A stretch of 64,000 nucleotides of DNA, taken from contig NZ_JAENYR010000005.1 in NCBI RefSeq assembly GCF_016841685.1, positions 22,701 through 86,700 of the forward strand, read 5' to 3'. The notes under the pieces were generated by a model. That model was not told the origin of the DNA. It did no database searches and saw nothing but the letters and a program-made list of their open reading frames with translations. Within the stretch, counting starts at the first letter, position 1. The number at the start of each line of letters is the position of its first letter. The DNA comes from Thiohalomonas denitrificans. GTDB taxonomy: Bacteria > Pseudomonadota > Gammaproteobacteria > Thiohalomonadales > Thiohalomonadaceae. Made by a program: the position numbers and the translations under genes. Below, piece after piece: positions 28,539 through 39,730 of the stretch.

Positions 28539-28832
28539 TCAGCGGCTATCCCGAACCGGCAATTCCCTTATGTTCTGGATCTCCTGCTCAGCCAAACGCA
28601 ATCGCCGGCGCAGACGGTTAGTTTCATGCTTTCTGGCAAGGAGCATGCCAGCTGCAGTCACAAGACCCAACAGCGCACCCACGGCGAGCGCACCTACAAC
28701 CACGAGTGCCAGAGGAATCACGGCTTCGCCAAAGTAATAGTTAAGGTGAACATCGCCCGCATTCAGCACGGCAAACCCGAGCCCTACGGCAGCGAAGCAC
28801 AACAGAATGATTAAAGCTAGGATACGTTTCAC
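28539..28832 (-). CDS. lapA: Lipopolysaccharide assembly protein A
   Basis: 97-residue inner membrane protein (DUF1049). Two hydrophobic helices (about 4-22 and 42-65) are joined by LNAGDVHLNYYFGEAVIPLA, and a cytoplasmic coiled tail (HETNRLRRRLRLAEQEIQNI) follows. Partner of LapB in LPS regulation. First gene of lapA-lapB-pyrF, 182 bases downstream of ihfB, as in E. coli. Confidence 0.95.
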   Translation of the reverse strand: MKRILALIILLCFAAVGLGFAVLNAGDVHLNYYFGEAVIPLALVVVGALAVGALLGLVTAAGMLLARKHETNRLRRRLRLAEQEIQNIRELPVRDSR

Positions 28833-29014
28833 TCTCTACCCCGGGAGGCCGACAACATATGGGCAAGATACTACAAAGGGGGGCTACTACTCCAACCAAT
28901 GCTTGCCCAAACCGGACATCCGAGCAAAACCCGGTTCGCATTATCTGTAAAACGCTTCGTTGGAGCGGTCAGTTACGAATTTTGGAAGAGAGGCGAAGAA
29001 ATTGGAATTGGCGA

Positions 29015-29335
29015 TTAAGCACCGCTGTCCCGAATTTCCAGTCCGCGTTCCATGCCCTCATTGACACGGTCCCGCAGCTCTTTGCCCGGCTTGAAATGAG
29101 GCACAAACTTCGAATCAAGAGCCACCGCTTCACCGGTTTTGGGATTACGACCCATGCGAGGGGGCCGATAGTGTAGCGAAAAGCTACCGAAGCCACGGAT
29201 TTCGATTCGATCGCCACTAGCCAGGGTCTGGGCCATATGCTCCAGTACCGTCTTCACCGCAAGCTCAACGTCTTTTTGCGCAAGCTGCGACTGTTTACTG
29301 GCAAGTATCTCGATCAGTTCGGATTTTGTCATCAT
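29015..29335 (-). CDS. ihfB: Integration host factor subunit beta
   Basis: 106-residue partner of IhfA (encoded at 9294-9596). Family start [20 protein letters not shown] and the DNA-contacting arm [20 protein letters not shown] are intact. The C-terminus is extended by about ten residues relative to E. coli. Lies downstream of rpsA, as in many proteobacteria, with a perfect hairpin in the gap. Confidence 0.97.
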   Translation of the reverse strand: MMTKSELIEILASKQSQLAQKDVELAVKTVLEHMAQTLASGDRIEIRGFGSFSLHYRPPRMGRNPKTGEAVALDSKFVPHFKPGKELRDRVNEGMERGLEIRDSGA

Positions 29336-29352
29336 GATATCCGCGAGAGAAT

Positions 29353-29379
29353 GGAGGTCCGGCTACGAGCCGGACCTCC
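29353..29379. other. Perfect 12-bp hairpin between rpsA and ihfB
   Basis: GGAGGTCCGGCT / AGCCGGACCTCC with loop ACG. It has no T-run on either strand, so it is not a typical terminator. It ends 18 bases upstream of the ihfB ATG on the minus strand and could be an RNA-processing or stability element. Confidence 0.6.
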
Positions 29380-29498
29380 CAATCGTACTGCTCACTGCTA
29401 ACTAGCTGTCGAATTAAACGCTAACCTAGTGCGGAAAAGCCAAAATGGACCCAACCCGGCTTTCCCTCGCTACAATCGGTCACTCGATAGGCAGCCAG

Positions 29499-31175
29499 TT
29501 AGTCGTTTTTCTTCTCCATCTGCTCCTTGAGCAGGTCGCCCAAGGTCGGATTGACTACCGCCGACTGTCGGCTGTAATCCTGCATGGCGTCGGCTTCTTC
29601 TTTCATGTCCTTCGCCTTGATGGAGAGATTGATGGTGCGGTTCTTCCGGTCGACACCGATAAATCTGGCTTCGACCTCCTCACCCTCGTTCAGCACGGTG
29701 CGGGCATCCTCGACGCGATCACGGGAGAGCTCGGAGGCACGCAGGAAGCCTTCCATCTGGTCGGCCAGCTGCACAACGGCACCCTTCGCATCCACTTCCT
29801 TGACCACACCCTTGACGATGCTGCCCTTCGGATGCTCAGCAACAAACGAGGAGAACGGATCCTGCTCGAGTTGCTTGATACCCAGAGAGATACGTTCACG
29901 CTCGGCGTCAATGGCCAGAATCGAGGCTTCGACTTCTTCGCCCTTTTTATAGTTGCGAACCGCCTCTTCGCCCGTCTCACTCCAGGAGATGTCGGAGAGG
30001 TGCACGAGACCGTCGATACCGCCGTCCAGGCCGATGAAGATACCGAAATCGGTGATGGACTTGATGTTGCCCGAGACCTTTTCACCCTTGTTGTGGGTGG
30101 CAGCGAACTCTTCCCATGGATTCGTGGCGCACTGCTTCATGCCCAGGGAGATTCGACGGCGTTCCTCGTCGATGTCGAGGATCATCACCTCAACCTCGTC
30201 ACCCAGCTGAACCACCTTGGAGGGATGGATATTCTTGTTGGTCCAGTCCATTTCGGAAACGTGGACCAGTCCCTCGACACCCTCTTCGATCTCCACGAAG
30301 GCACCGTAGTCGGTGAGATTGGTGACCTTCCCGTACAGCCGTGTGCCTTCCGGGTAACGACGAGTGATATCTTCCCATGGATCCTCGCCCAGCTGCTTGA
30401 GGCCCAGGGAAACGCGATTGCGTTCGCGATCGAACTTGAGGACCTTGACGTCGATCTCGTCGCCGACATTGACGATTTCGGAGGGGTGCTTGACCCGCTT
30501 CCATGCCATATCGGTGATGTGCAACAGACCATCGATGCCACCCAGATCCACGAAGGCGCCGTAATCGGTCAGGTTCTTGACGATACCCTTGACCACCTGG
30601 CCTTCCTGCAGGTTCTCCAGCAGGGCCTCGCGCTCTTCGGAGGTCTCGGCCTCGACGACGGCACGGCGGGAAACCACGACATTGTTGCGGCGACGGTCCA
30701 ACTTGATGACCTTGAACTCGAGCTCTTTACCTTCCAGATACGTGGTGTCCCGCACCGGGCGGACATCCACCAGAGAACCGGGCAGGAACGCTCGGATATC
30801 TTTGAGTTCAACGGTAAAGCCGCCTTTGACCTTGTCGACAATCCTGCCGTTGACGGTCTCACCGGCCTCGGATGCCTCTTCAAGGCGAGTCCAGGTTTCG
30901 GCACGCTTCGCTTTCTCACGAGACAGGCGAGTGGCACCGAAGCCGTCTTCGACGGCCTCCAACGCGACTTCCACCTCGTCGCCGACCTGCACTTCCAGCT
31001 CGCCGCTCTCGTTAAGGAACTGCTCGGTCGGAATCATGCCTTCCGACTTCAGTCCGGCGTTTACGACCACCACTTCCTGGCCTACATCCACAACGGTGCC
31101 GGTCACGATGGAGCCGGGGCGCATCTGGGTGTTGGTCAGACTCTGTTCAAAAAGTTCTGCAAAGCTTTCGCTCAT
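29499..31175 (-). CDS. rpsA: 30S ribosomal protein S1
   Basis: 558-residue mRNA-binding ribosomal protein with six S1 repeats. The first two are divergent and bind the 30S; the later ones carry GxVxxxTDYGAFV motifs such as [20 protein letters not shown] and [20 protein letters not shown]. Starts [13 protein letters not shown] after GGAGTA. Lies 120 bases downstream of cmk and upstream of ihfB, a conserved order. Confidence 0.98.
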   Translation of the reverse strand: MSESFAELFEQSLTNTQMRPGSIVTGTVVDVGQEVVVVNAGLKSEGMIPTEQFLNESGELEVQVGDEVEVALEAVEDGFGATRLSREKAKRAETWTRLEEASEAGETVNGRIVDKVKGGFTVELKDIRAFLPGSLVDVRPVRDTTYLEGKELEFKVIKLDRRRNNVVVSRRAVVEAETSEEREALLENLQEGQVVKGIVKNLTDYGAFVDLGGIDGLLHITDMAWKRVKHPSEIVNVGDEIDVKVLKFDRERNRVSLGLKQLGEDPWEDITRRYPEGTRLYGKVTNLTDYGAFVEIEEGVEGLVHVSEMDWTNKNIHPSKVVQLGDEVEVMILDIDEERRRISLGMKQCATNPWEEFAATHNKGEKVSGNIKSITDFGIFIGLDGGIDGLVHLSDISWSETGEEAVRNYKKGEEVEASILAIDAERERISLGIKQLEQDPFSSFVAEHPKGSIVKGVVKEVDAKGAVVQLADQMEGFLRASELSRDRVEDARTVLNEGEEVEARFIGVDRKNRTINLSIKAKDMKEEADAMQDYSRQSAVVNPTLGDLLKEQMEKKND

Positions 31176-31295
31176 TACTCCGTAACCTGAAAATATGAAA
31201 CCGCGTCGCCAGGGCGAGGCAGTTGGGCTGATGGTTATGTCCGATTCGCGGCGTCGGCGAATCCCCGTATTGCACTCTAGTTAAATGTAACCGTC

Positions 31296-31988
31296 TCAAT
31301 CTATTTCAATCTTGTCGGCGATGGCCGACATCACTTTTTCGAACACGTCCTGCACGCCGAGTTCGGAAGTGTCGATCACTATCGCATCTTCTGCAGGCCG
31401 GAGCGGCGAAGCGCTACGATTACTATCCCGCTCGTCCCGTTCGGCAATCTCTCGCAGAAGACTGGGCAGGTTAACATCCAAACCCTTTTGCTTCAACTGG
31501 TTATAACGCCTTTCCGCCCTGACCTCCCGGCTCGCTGTCAGAAAGATTTTGGCAGGCGCATCCGGAAATACCACTGTGCCCATGTCACGACCATCAGCGA
31601 CCAGACCCGGAGACTGTCGGAAGGCGCGCTGGCGCTGCAGCAAGGCCTCGCGAACGCATGAAAGCGCCGCAACCATTGAGGCATCGCTGCCACAACCCTC
31701 TGTGCGGATATCGTTGGTAACATCCTGGTTTTCCAGAAAAACCAGCGCGGTGCCGCCGCACTCCCCGGCCTCGAACTGCACGTCGAGACTGCCGGCGAGC
31801 TCGCCCAGGGCCCCCTCGTCATCCAGTGCCACACCACGCCGCCGGGCGGCAAGTGCGATGAGGCGGTAGAGGGCCCCGCTATCCAGGAAATGCCACCCCA
31901 GGCGCTTGGCCAGAAGCTGGCTGATCGTGCCCTTTCCGACCCCGCTGGGCCCGTCAACCGTAACCACCGGGACGTTATTCCGATCCAT
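31296..31988 (-). CDS. cmk: Cytidylate kinase
   Basis: Phosphorylates CMP/dCMP. 230 aa with the P-loop [11 protein letters not shown] near the start, the CMP-site [12 protein letters not shown] and the [19 protein letters not shown] 31988 gives the usual N-terminus; a GTG four codons upstream is possible. Between aroA and rpsA, separated from aroA by a long repeat-filled gap. Confidence 0.97.
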   Translation of the reverse strand: MDRNNVPVVTVDGPSGVGKGTISQLLAKRLGWHFLDSGALYRLIALAARRRGVALDDEGALGELAGSLDVQFEAGECGGTALVFLENQDVTNDIRTEGCGSDASMVAALSCVREALLQRQRAFRQSPGLVADGRDMGTVVFPDAPAKIFLTASREVRAERRYNQLKQKGLDVNLPSLLREIAERDERDSNRSASPLRPAEDAIVIDTSELGVQDVFEKVMSAIADKIEID

Positions 31989-32094
31989 TGTAGCTCTCAC
32001 CGTACTATAAGAAAGAAAAAGACCGCTCGCCGATCTTTGGCCTTTGGTCTTTGCTCGCCGGTAACTGCTCGCCCGAGTGAGTATGCACGGTATA

Positions 32095-32200
32095 GGAGCC
32101 TGTCATCCCCGCGCAGGCGAACCGTCATCCCCGCGCAGGCGGGGATCCATTTTGCGCGATGCCACTGCTCTCTGGATTCCCGCCTACGCGGGAATGACGG
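32095..32200. repeat. dRS3-like repeat element (copy 1) in the cmk-aroA gap
   Basis: GTCATCCCCGCGCAGGCGGG begins at 32124 and the element ends in GGATTCCCGCC..GCGGGAATGACGG near 32200, so arms of about 25 bases invert around TCCATTTTGCGCGATGCCAC. A partial extra left arm lies at 32101-32118, led by AGGAGCCTGTC. A near-identical copy lies at 63682-63756 in the opposite orientation, and a half copy at 4231-4259. Confidence 0.85.
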
Positions 32201-32235
32201 GGAGTGAACAGCTGGTTGCCAGTCTCTGGTCGTTG

Positions 32236-33689
<1,454 letters not shown>

Positions 33690-33703
33690 TGTCTTTTTGT
33701 ATT

Positions 33704-33773
33704 GAACCACGGGGAACACGGGGGAGAGAGATTGTTTCACATCCCTGTGCGCCCCGTGTCCCCCGTGGTTAGC
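33704..33773. repeat. CCACGGGG-type palindromic repeat between tyrA and aroA
   Basis: GAACCACGGGGAACACGGGG (from about 33704) pairs with CGCCCCGTGTCCCCCGTGG (ending about 33770). Same family as 839-911 and the inner arms at 36879-37030. The right arm runs into the tyrA stop codon region. Confidence 0.85.
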
Positions 33774-34641
33774 TATCGTCCGCCTTATCCACGAAACAGT
33801 CACGCGCCTCTTTGGCGCGGGTGAAGACCTCCAGCAGATAGTCGCCATCGCCGGACTCGATGGCTTGCCGCATCTGGTGAAGATCACCTTCGAACCGGTT
33901 CATCACCTTGAGGAGTGCATCACGGTTGGCCAGACAGATGTCGTGCCACATGCTTGGGTTGCTCGAGGCGATGCGGGTAAAGTCCCGGAAACCACCGGCG
34001 GCGTAGCGGAAGATCTCCGCCTTTTCATCAAGGGTGGCGAGGGTGTTGACCAAAGTGTAGGCCAGCAGGTGGGGCAGGTGGCTGGTAGCGGCGAACACCT
34101 CATCGTGGTGTTGGGGCGTCATGGTCTCGACCATTGCGCCGGTCTTCTCCCACATCGCCCGTACCGCCGCCGTGGCACCGGTGTCGCTCTCCGGCAATGG
34201 CGTGAGGATCACACGCCTGTGCTGAAACAGCTCAGCAAAGGACGCTTCCACTCCATTGCGTTCCGTCCCCGCGATCGGGTGACCGGGAACGAACCCGGGC
34301 GGACAGCGCACCCCGAATACCCGATGTGCGGCCGCCACTACCGAACCTTTGGTACTGCCCACATCCGTGATGATCGCACCATCGGCCAAATGGGGGCGAA
34401 TGGCTTCCAGAATGGACTCCATCGCCCCTACCGGGGTGCCGATAACCACCCCGTCGGCCCCATCCACGGCCTCCGCCGGATCGGTGCTATACCGGTCGAT
34501 AATGCCCAATTCGACCGCCCGCTCCAGCTGGGCCTCATCGCGCCCGCAGCCAATGATTTCTCCGACGCTATCGGCTGCCCGCAATGCGCGAGCCAGGGAA
34601 CCGCCGATCAGGCCGACGCCGATGATTGCCAAACGTCGCAC
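33769..34641 (-). CDS. tyrA: Prephenate dehydrogenase
   Basis: NAD-dependent oxidative decarboxylation of prephenate toward tyrosine. 290 aa, monofunctional. Rossmann motif IIGVGLIGGSLARALRA at the N-terminus, catalytic-site region GHPIAGTERNGVEAS, and a helical dimerisation domain with FRDFTRIASSNPSMWHDICL. I chose GTG 34641, which has TGAGG overlapping the aroF stop at 5 bases; the longer frame (to 34692) would overlap aroF by 44 bases without homology. Confidence 0.93.
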   Translation of the reverse strand: MRRLAIIGVGLIGGSLARALRAADSVGEIIGCGRDEAQLERAVELGIIDRYSTDPAEAVDGADGVVIGTPVGAMESILEAIRPHLADGAIITDVGSTKGSVVAAAHRVFGVRCPPGFVPGHPIAGTERNGVEASFAELFQHRRVILTPLPESDTGATAAVRAMWEKTGAMVETMTPQHHDEVFAATSHLPHLLAYTLVNTLATLDEKAEIFRYAAGGFRDFTRIASSNPSMWHDICLANRDALLKVMNRFEGDLHQMRQAIESGDGDYLLEVFTRAKEARDCFVDKADDS

Positions 34642-34648
34642 CAGCGCC

Positions 34649-35665
34649 TCAGACGTCCCGACCGATGGCTTTGGCGATCCCCTTGAGCTCACCCATCAAC
34701 GCATTGAGTTCATCCGGCGTAATGGCCTGATCGGCATCGCACCAGGCCTCGCACGGACTCGGGTGCATCTCAACCAGGAGGCCGTCGGCGCCGGCAGCCA
34801 CCGCCGAGCGGGCCAGGGCCGGGACCATCCAGGCCTTGCCGCCGGCATGACTCGGATCGACGATGACCGGCAGGTGCGTCTCCTTCTTCAGGACCGGAAT
34901 GGCAGTGACGTCCAGGACATTGCGATAGGCGGTTTCGAAGGTACGAATTCCGCGCTCGCAGAAGATGATGTTGTGGTTTCCGCCGGCGGCAATGTACTCG
35001 GCCGACATCAGCCACTCCTTGATGGTCGCCGACATGCCGCGCTTGAGGATCACCGGCTTCTGGATCCGGCCCACCTCTTTCAGCAGATCGAAATTCTGCA
35101 TATTGCGGGTGCCGATCTGGATGGCATCCACGTTGTACTCGTCAAATGCATCCAGACTGCGCACATCCATCAATTCGGTGACAATCGGCAGCTTCTGCTT
35201 GTCCGCCGCAGCGCGAAAGATCTCCAGTCCTTCCACGCCGTGGCCCTGGAAGGAGTAGGGGCTGGTGCGCGGTTTGAAGGCCCCGCCCCGCATCAGCCGG
35301 CAACCCGCAGCGACAACCATTTCCGCCGCCCTGTCCATCTGTTCCTGCGTCTCCACGGAACAGGGACCGGCAATCACCTGCACGGTATTGCCGCCCAGCT
35401 TGACGCCGCCGATCTCCACCACGGTGTCCTCTTTGTGATAGGAGCGGGCGACGATCTTGTAGGGCCTCATAACCCGAATCACTTCCTCGACGCCGGGCAG
35501 CGCCTGCAACGCTTCCTTGTCCGCCTTGGTCTCGTCACCGATCGCGCCAATCACCGTGCGTTCGATGCCGCGGGAGACATTGCACCCCAATCCCATGGAC
35601 TCCAATCGTTTTTCCACGCCGGCGATATGCTTCTCACTGACATCGGTGCTCATGATGATAATCAT
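34649..35665 (-). CDS. aroF: 3-deoxy-7-phosphoheptulonate (DAHP) synthase
   Basis: First shikimate-pathway step from PEP and erythrose-4-phosphate. 338 aa type I-beta enzyme, unlike the I-alpha enzymes of E. coli. An N-terminal ferredoxin-like regulatory domain (about 1-75) precedes the TIM barrel with VIAGPCSVETQEQM, GGAFKPRTSPYSFQG and IVDPSHAGGK. Such N-terminal domains mediate feedback inhibition by Tyr or Phe in the family. Two ATGs (35665 and 35653) could start it. In line with hisC and tyrA. Confidence 0.95.
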   Translation of the reverse strand: MIIIMSTDVSEKHIAGVEKRLESMGLGCNVSRGIERTVIGAIGDETKADKEALQALPGVEEVIRVMRPYKIVARSYHKEDTVVEIGGVKLGGNTVQVIAGPCSVETQEQMDRAAEMVVAAGCRLMRGGAFKPRTSPYSFQGHGVEGLEIFRAAADKQKLPIVTELMDVRSLDAFDEYNVDAIQIGTRNMQNFDLLKEVGRIQKPVILKRGMSATIKEWLMSAEYIAAGGNHNIIFCERGIRTFETAYRNVLDVTAIPVLKKETHLPVIVDPSHAGGKAWMVPALARSAVAAGADGLLVEMHPSPCEAWCDADQAITPDELNALMGELKGIAKAIGRDV

Positions 35666-35690
35666 TTCCTACTACCTCGTTACTCGGTTT

Positions 35691-36794
35691 TCAGCGCCCC
35701 AGAACCTCGTTCAGGGCCTTCAGGACTCTTTCATTCTGTTCGGCGGTACCGATGGTGATGCGCAAATGGTCCGGCATGCCGTAACCGGCAATCGGTCGGA
35801 CAATAACGCCCACGCGCAGCAGCGCCTCATAGACCGGACCGGCCTGACCCACATTCACCGAGATGAAGTTGCCGACCGACCCGATATAGGAAAGGCCGAG
35901 CGTATCGAAACCAGCGGCCAGCTGTTTCATACCCTCGGCGTTCACCTTCAGAGTCCTGGAAAGATGGGCGTCATCATCCAACGCCGCCCCGGCAGCCGCA
36001 AGGGCGACACTGTTGACGTTGAATGGGGGGCGCACCCGGTTCAGCAGATCCGCCACGCCCGGATGCGATATCCCGTAACCGACGCGCAGCCCGGCAAGGC
36101 CGTGACACTTCGAGAAGGTCCGGCTGACGACCAGATTGGGGTACTTTTCCACCCAGGCCACGGCATCGGGGTAATCCGGTGCCAGATAGCGACCGTACTC
36201 GAAGTAGGCCTCGTCCACCACCACGACCGTCTCGGCGGACACTTTGGCGATGAACGCCTCCAGCTCATCACCGCGAAGCCAGGTGCCGGTCGGGTTGTTG
36301 GGGTTGGCCACGAATACCACTTTGGTTTCCGGGGTGATCGCCGCCGCCATGGCCGCCAGGTCGTGTCCCCACTCCCTGGCCGGCACGGAAACGGGCCTGG
36401 CCGAGGCGGTCATCGCCAGGATTGGGTAGATGGCAAAGGCGTGTTCCGAAAACAGCACCGTATCTCCCGGCTGCACGAAGGCGCGTACCACGAATTCCAG
36501 AATATCGCTGGAGCCATTGCCGAGGGTAATGCGCTCCATCGCCACCCCCATCCGTTCCGCGAGATTCTGCTTCAGGCGGAAACCATTGCCGTCCGGATAG
36601 AGCCCGACATCCATCATCGCCTTGCGACCCGCCTCGACGGCGAGCGGGCTCGGCCCGAGCGGATTCTCGTTGGAAGCCAGCTTCACCGCGTTAGTGATGC
36701 CCAGCTCCCGCTCCAGCTCCTCAATCGGCTTGCCGGGTTGATAAGGCTGCAGCCCACGCACACCAGGCGCCGCCCGTTCAGTAAAGTCAGTCAT
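35691..36794 (-). CDS. hisC: Histidinol-phosphate aminotransferase (aromatic aminotransferase)
   Basis: PLP fold type I enzyme, 367 aa. Signatures NENPLGPSPLAVEAGRKA, FVANPNNPTGTW and the PLP-Lys region SRTFSKCHGLAGLRVGYG. The enzyme serves histidine synthesis and, in this aromatic gene cluster (a hisC2-like position), probably also transaminates prephenate or aromatic keto acids; the second role is inferred from context. Between aroF and pheA. Confidence 0.95.
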   Translation of the reverse strand: MTDFTERAAPGVRGLQPYQPGKPIEELERELGITNAVKLASNENPLGPSPLAVEAGRKAMMDVGLYPDGNGFRLKQNLAERMGVAMERITLGNGSSDILEFVVRAFVQPGDTVLFSEHAFAIYPILAMTASARPVSVPAREWGHDLAAMAAAITPETKVVFVANPNNPTGTWLRGDELEAFIAKVSAETVVVVDEAYFEYGRYLAPDYPDAVAWVEKYPNLVVSRTFSKCHGLAGLRVGYGISHPGVADLLNRVRPPFNVNSVALAAAGAALDDDAHLSRTLKVNAEGMKQLAAGFDTLGLSYIGSVGNFISVNVGQAGPVYEALLRVGVIVRPIAGYGMPDHLRITIGTAEQNERVLKALNEVLGR

Positions 36795-36814
36795 TACCTG
36801 TATTCACTAAATAA

Positions 36815-37056
36815 AGCCACAGAGGGCACACGATTGCATGGATGCAGGAGGTAGAGCAACGCATGGAGCAGTTGCCGAGAGAACACAGAGATTAAACCAC
36901 GGGGAGCACGGGAAAACCCTTTTGTATTTGCTCGGCCCGGGGCAGTAGTAACACCCTTCGGTCAACGATAACCCGGTAAGGCGTCATCCAATTCAACAAC
37001 CCCGTGCGCCCCGTGTCCCCCGTGGTTAATCCGCAGCGCTCCGTGTTCTCTGTGGC
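36815..37056. repeat. Nested palindromes of two repeat families between hisC and pheA
   Basis: Outer arms of the CCACAGAG family (GCCACAGAGGGCACACG, 36815; CCGTGTTCTCTGTGGC, ending 37056) enclose inner arms of the CCACGGGG family (CCACGGGGAGCACGGG, 36897; CCCCGTGTCCCCCGTGG, ending 37025). The interior also holds GCATGGATGCAGGAGGTAGA (about 36836), a third dispersed repeat seen at 16602 and 63977. Confidence 0.85.
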
Positions 37057-37069
37057 AAAACCAAATTCA

Positions 37070-38152
37070 TTACATCGCCGCCTTGGGGAACGAGCCCAGG
37101 ACCTTGAACAAAGAGGCGTTCCGCCCCAATTCGGCAAGCGCCCTGGCCACTGCCGGCGTTTCCCGATGGCCTTCGACATCGACGAAGAAGACGTACTCCC
37201 ACATCCCTTGACGGGATGGCCGTGATTCGATGCGGGTCATCGAGATCTCATTATCCGCCAGCGGCTTCAGTAACTGAAACAGCGCACCGGATTCATTCCG
37301 GCTGGAAACCAACAGCGAGGTCTTGTCCTCCCCGCTTGGTGGAGTGTCCTCCCGGCCCAGAATCAGAAACCGGGTGGTGTTATCGGGCGCATCCTCGATG
37401 TTTTCCGCCAGTCGATTCAGCCCGAACAATTCAGCGGCTGCGATGCCGGCAACGGCAGCGGCCCCCTCTTCCGCCGCCGCCAGACGCGCAGCCTCGGAGT
37501 TACTGCTGACTGGGACGCGTTTCACGTTAGGCAAATGGCTGTCAAGCCACTCCCGACACTGGGCAAAGGACTGCGCATGGGAGTAGATCGTCCGGATCCC
37601 CTCCAGCGAACACTCCCGCGACATCAGGTGATCATGGATCCGAAGCTCAACTTCGCCACAGATCTTCAGCGAAGTGCGCAGCAGCAAATCGAGCGTGATG
37701 TTCACCGCACCTTCGGTCGAATTCTCGACCGGCACGACGCCATAATCGGCACTGCCGGCCTCCACTTCGCGAAAAACCTCATCGATGGCGGCCTGCGGAG
37801 CGCCGTTGACCGCGTGGCCGAAATGCTTCAGCACCGCTTCCTGGGAGAACGTCCCCTCGGGTCCCAGAAATGCGATGGTCATCGGCTGCTCCAGGGCCAG
37901 GCAGGCCGACATGACCTCCCGAAACAGTCGGGCCATGGTCTCGTCGGACAACGGTCCCTTGTTGCGCTCCTTTACCCGACGCAGGATCTGCGCCTCACGT
38001 TCGGCGCGGTAGAACAGCGCCTCGTCGCCCGCGTCGAGCTTCACGCGCGCCACTTCCCGGGCGAGCGCCGCCCGCTCTGCAATCAGATCCTGGATCTGCC
38101 CGTCCAGCACATCGATGCGTTCGCGGATCGCCTGAAGTCGCTCTTCACTCAT
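37070..38152 (-). CDS. pheA: Chorismate mutase / prephenate dehydratase (P-protein)
   Basis: Bifunctional enzyme making phenylpyruvate. 360 aa: chorismate mutase (about 1-90, RERIDVLDGQIQDLIAERAA), prephenate dehydratase (about 92-270, VPVENSTEGAVNITLDLLL and the catalytic TTRFLILGR) and an ACT regulatory domain (about 280-360) with the Phe-binding ESRPSRQGMWEYVFFVDVEG. The conserved ESRP motif predicts feedback inhibition by phenylalanine. Between hisC and serA. Confidence 0.97.
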   Translation of the reverse strand: MSEERLQAIRERIDVLDGQIQDLIAERAALAREVARVKLDAGDEALFYRAEREAQILRRVKERNKGPLSDETMARLFREVMSACLALEQPMTIAFLGPEGTFSQEAVLKHFGHAVNGAPQAAIDEVFREVEAGSADYGVVPVENSTEGAVNITLDLLLRTSLKICGEVELRIHDHLMSRECSLEGIRTIYSHAQSFAQCREWLDSHLPNVKRVPVSSNSEAARLAAAEEGAAAVAGIAAAELFGLNRLAENIEDAPDNTTRFLILGREDTPPSGEDKTSLLVSSRNESGALFQLLKPLADNEISMTRIESRPSRQGMWEYVFFVDVEGHRETPAVARALAELGRNASLFKVLGSFPKAAM

Positions 38153-38170
38153 TGACGTCGTCGTCTACAC

Positions 38171-38251
38171 AAATAGCCACAGAGAACACAGAGAACACAG
38201 AGAATACAGAGACAGTACCTTAAAAACTCTGTGCCCTCTGTGGTGAAATTT
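38171..38251. repeat. CCACAGAG-type palindromic repeat between serA and pheA
   Basis: GCCACAGAGAACACAGAG followed by two more AACACAGAGA-like units (38171-38205) pairs with CTCTGTGCCCTCTGTGGTG (38227-38245). The arm is a run of near 9-base repeats, so the hairpin could slip register. Confidence 0.8.
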
Positions 38252-38256
38252 TCAGT

Positions 38257-39426
38257 TCAGTCGATCACCCGCACCGCAAGCACACCGTCGATGGCTTCGA
38301 TATCGGCCGCGCAGGACTCGGGAATCGCCTGATCAACATCCACCAGCGTATAGGCGAGGTCACCCTTCGACTTGTTGAGCATGTCATGGATATTGACGCC
38401 TGTGTCCGCAAGTTTGGTGGAGATCTGTCCAAGCATGTTCGGCACATTGCTGTTCACCACCACCAGCCGATAACAGTTCTCGGCGCGCGGCATAATGACT
38501 TCCGGGAAGTTGACCGAATTGATGATGTTACCCGTTTCGAGATAGTTCCGTACCTGCTCGGCCACCATCACCGCACAGTTCTCTTCCGCCTCCCGGGTCG
38601 ATGCGCCCAGATGCGGCAGGGTAACGACCTTGGGGGTGTCCTTCAGCAGATTGCTGGGGAAGTCACAGACATAGCCATAGACCTTGCCTGAAGCGATGGC
38701 CTCGACCACCGCCTCGTCGTCAACAATGCCGTCACGGGCAAAGTTCAGAATCACCACGCCGTCCCGCATGCGTTTCAGGCGATCGGCATTGATGAGGTGA
38801 CGGGTGGCATCCACCAGCGGTACATGAAAGGTCACGAAGTCCGAATGGGTGAGGACTTCATCGATACTGGCGGCCTTGCGCACCCCCGCATCGAGGGCCC
38901 AGGCCCCCTCTACAGTGATGCCGGGGTCGAAACCGATGACGTTCATGCCCAGGGAAATCGCGGCGTTGGCGACGCGACCGCCAATGGCCCCGAGACCGAT
39001 CACCCCCAGGGTGCGCCCCGGCAGCTCATAGCCGCCAAAGTTTTTCTTGCCGGCCTCGACCTGCTTGCCGATTTCGGCATCGGCTCCCTCCAGCCCGCGA
39101 GCGAAATCCCAGGCCGGCCCGATATTGCGGCAGGCGATGAGCATGCCGGCGATCACCAGCTCCTTGACCGCATTGGAGTTGGCGCCCGGTGCATTGAATA
39201 CGGGTATGCCCCGCTTGCTCATCTCGTCGACGGGAATATTGTTCACCCCGGCCCCGGCTCGTCCTACCGCCTTCAGCGTCCCGGGTATATCCATGCCATG
39301 CATCTTGAACGAACGCAGCAGGATGGCGTCCGGGTGCTGGATCTCCGAAGCAACCTCATACCGCTCCCGCGGCAGCTTCTCCAACCCCGCCACCGAGATA
39401 TTGTTCAATGTCAAAACTTTATACAT
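38257..39426 (-). CDS. serA: D-3-phosphoglycerate dehydrogenase
   Basis: First step of serine synthesis. 389 aa. The catalytic domain has GRAGAGVNNIPVDEM; the Rossmann domain has LGVIGLGAIGGRVANAAISL and PLVDATRHLINADRL; a C-terminal ACT domain begins VVVNSNVPNMLGQISTKLAD. ATG 39426 gives the family start MYKVLTLNNISVAG. It lies between pheA and serC; Pseudomonas has serC-pheA adjacent, so serA is an extra member of the block here. Confidence 0.95.
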   Translation of the reverse strand: MYKVLTLNNISVAGLEKLPRERYEVASEIQHPDAILLRSFKMHGMDIPGTLKAVGRAGAGVNNIPVDEMSKRGIPVFNAPGANSNAVKELVIAGMLIACRNIGPAWDFARGLEGADAEIGKQVEAGKKNFGGYELPGRTLGVIGLGAIGGRVANAAISLGMNVIGFDPGITVEGAWALDAGVRKAASIDEVLTHSDFVTFHVPLVDATRHLINADRLKRMRDGVVILNFARDGIVDDEAVVEAIASGKVYGYVCDFPSNLLKDTPKVVTLPHLGASTREAEENCAVMVAEQVRNYLETGNIINSVNFPEVIMPRAENCYRLVVVNSNVPNMLGQISTKLADTGVNIHDMLNKSKGDLAYTLVDVDQAIPESCAADIEAIDGVLAVRVID

Positions 39427-39730
39427 CCCCAACCTCCGGATCATTTGTTTACCGCAAAGGACGCGAAGGTTCGCCAAGGGTTTTTGAGAGCCACGCTCAA
39501 ACTCTTAAAGTTGAGCGATGCCACCCGTTCGGCCGCCCCTTCAGAAGCGGCCGAGCTTGACCCGGTAACGGACCGGCTTGCCTTAGCGCCTCTTCGCGTC
39601 CTTAGCGGTTAATATTTTCCACCCCATGGCGACAAGAAGGTTCACCCCCCCTTCAGAAGCGACCGAGCTTGACCCGGTAACGGACCGGTTTACCTTAGCG
39701 CCTCTTCGCGTCCTTAGCGGTTAATAATTT
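39427..39730. repeat. Direct duplication and CCGCAAAG-type repeats between serA and serC
   Basis: TTCAGAAGCG(G/A)CCGAGCTTGACC begins at 39540 and again at 39652 (112-base offset); both copies run on through GTAACGGACCGG..CCTTAGCGCCTCTTCGCGTCC to TTAATA and CCCATGGCG. The second copy ends in the serC 3' codons, so the first contains a duplicate of that end. A left arm CCGCAAAGGACGCGAAGG lies at 39452. No gene is present in this 304-base gap. Confidence 0.85.

Noticed and set aside
29445..31190. 581-residue plus-strand ORF opposite rpsA
   Set aside because: Antisense of the S1 repeats; repeated codon patterns keep the frame open without homology.
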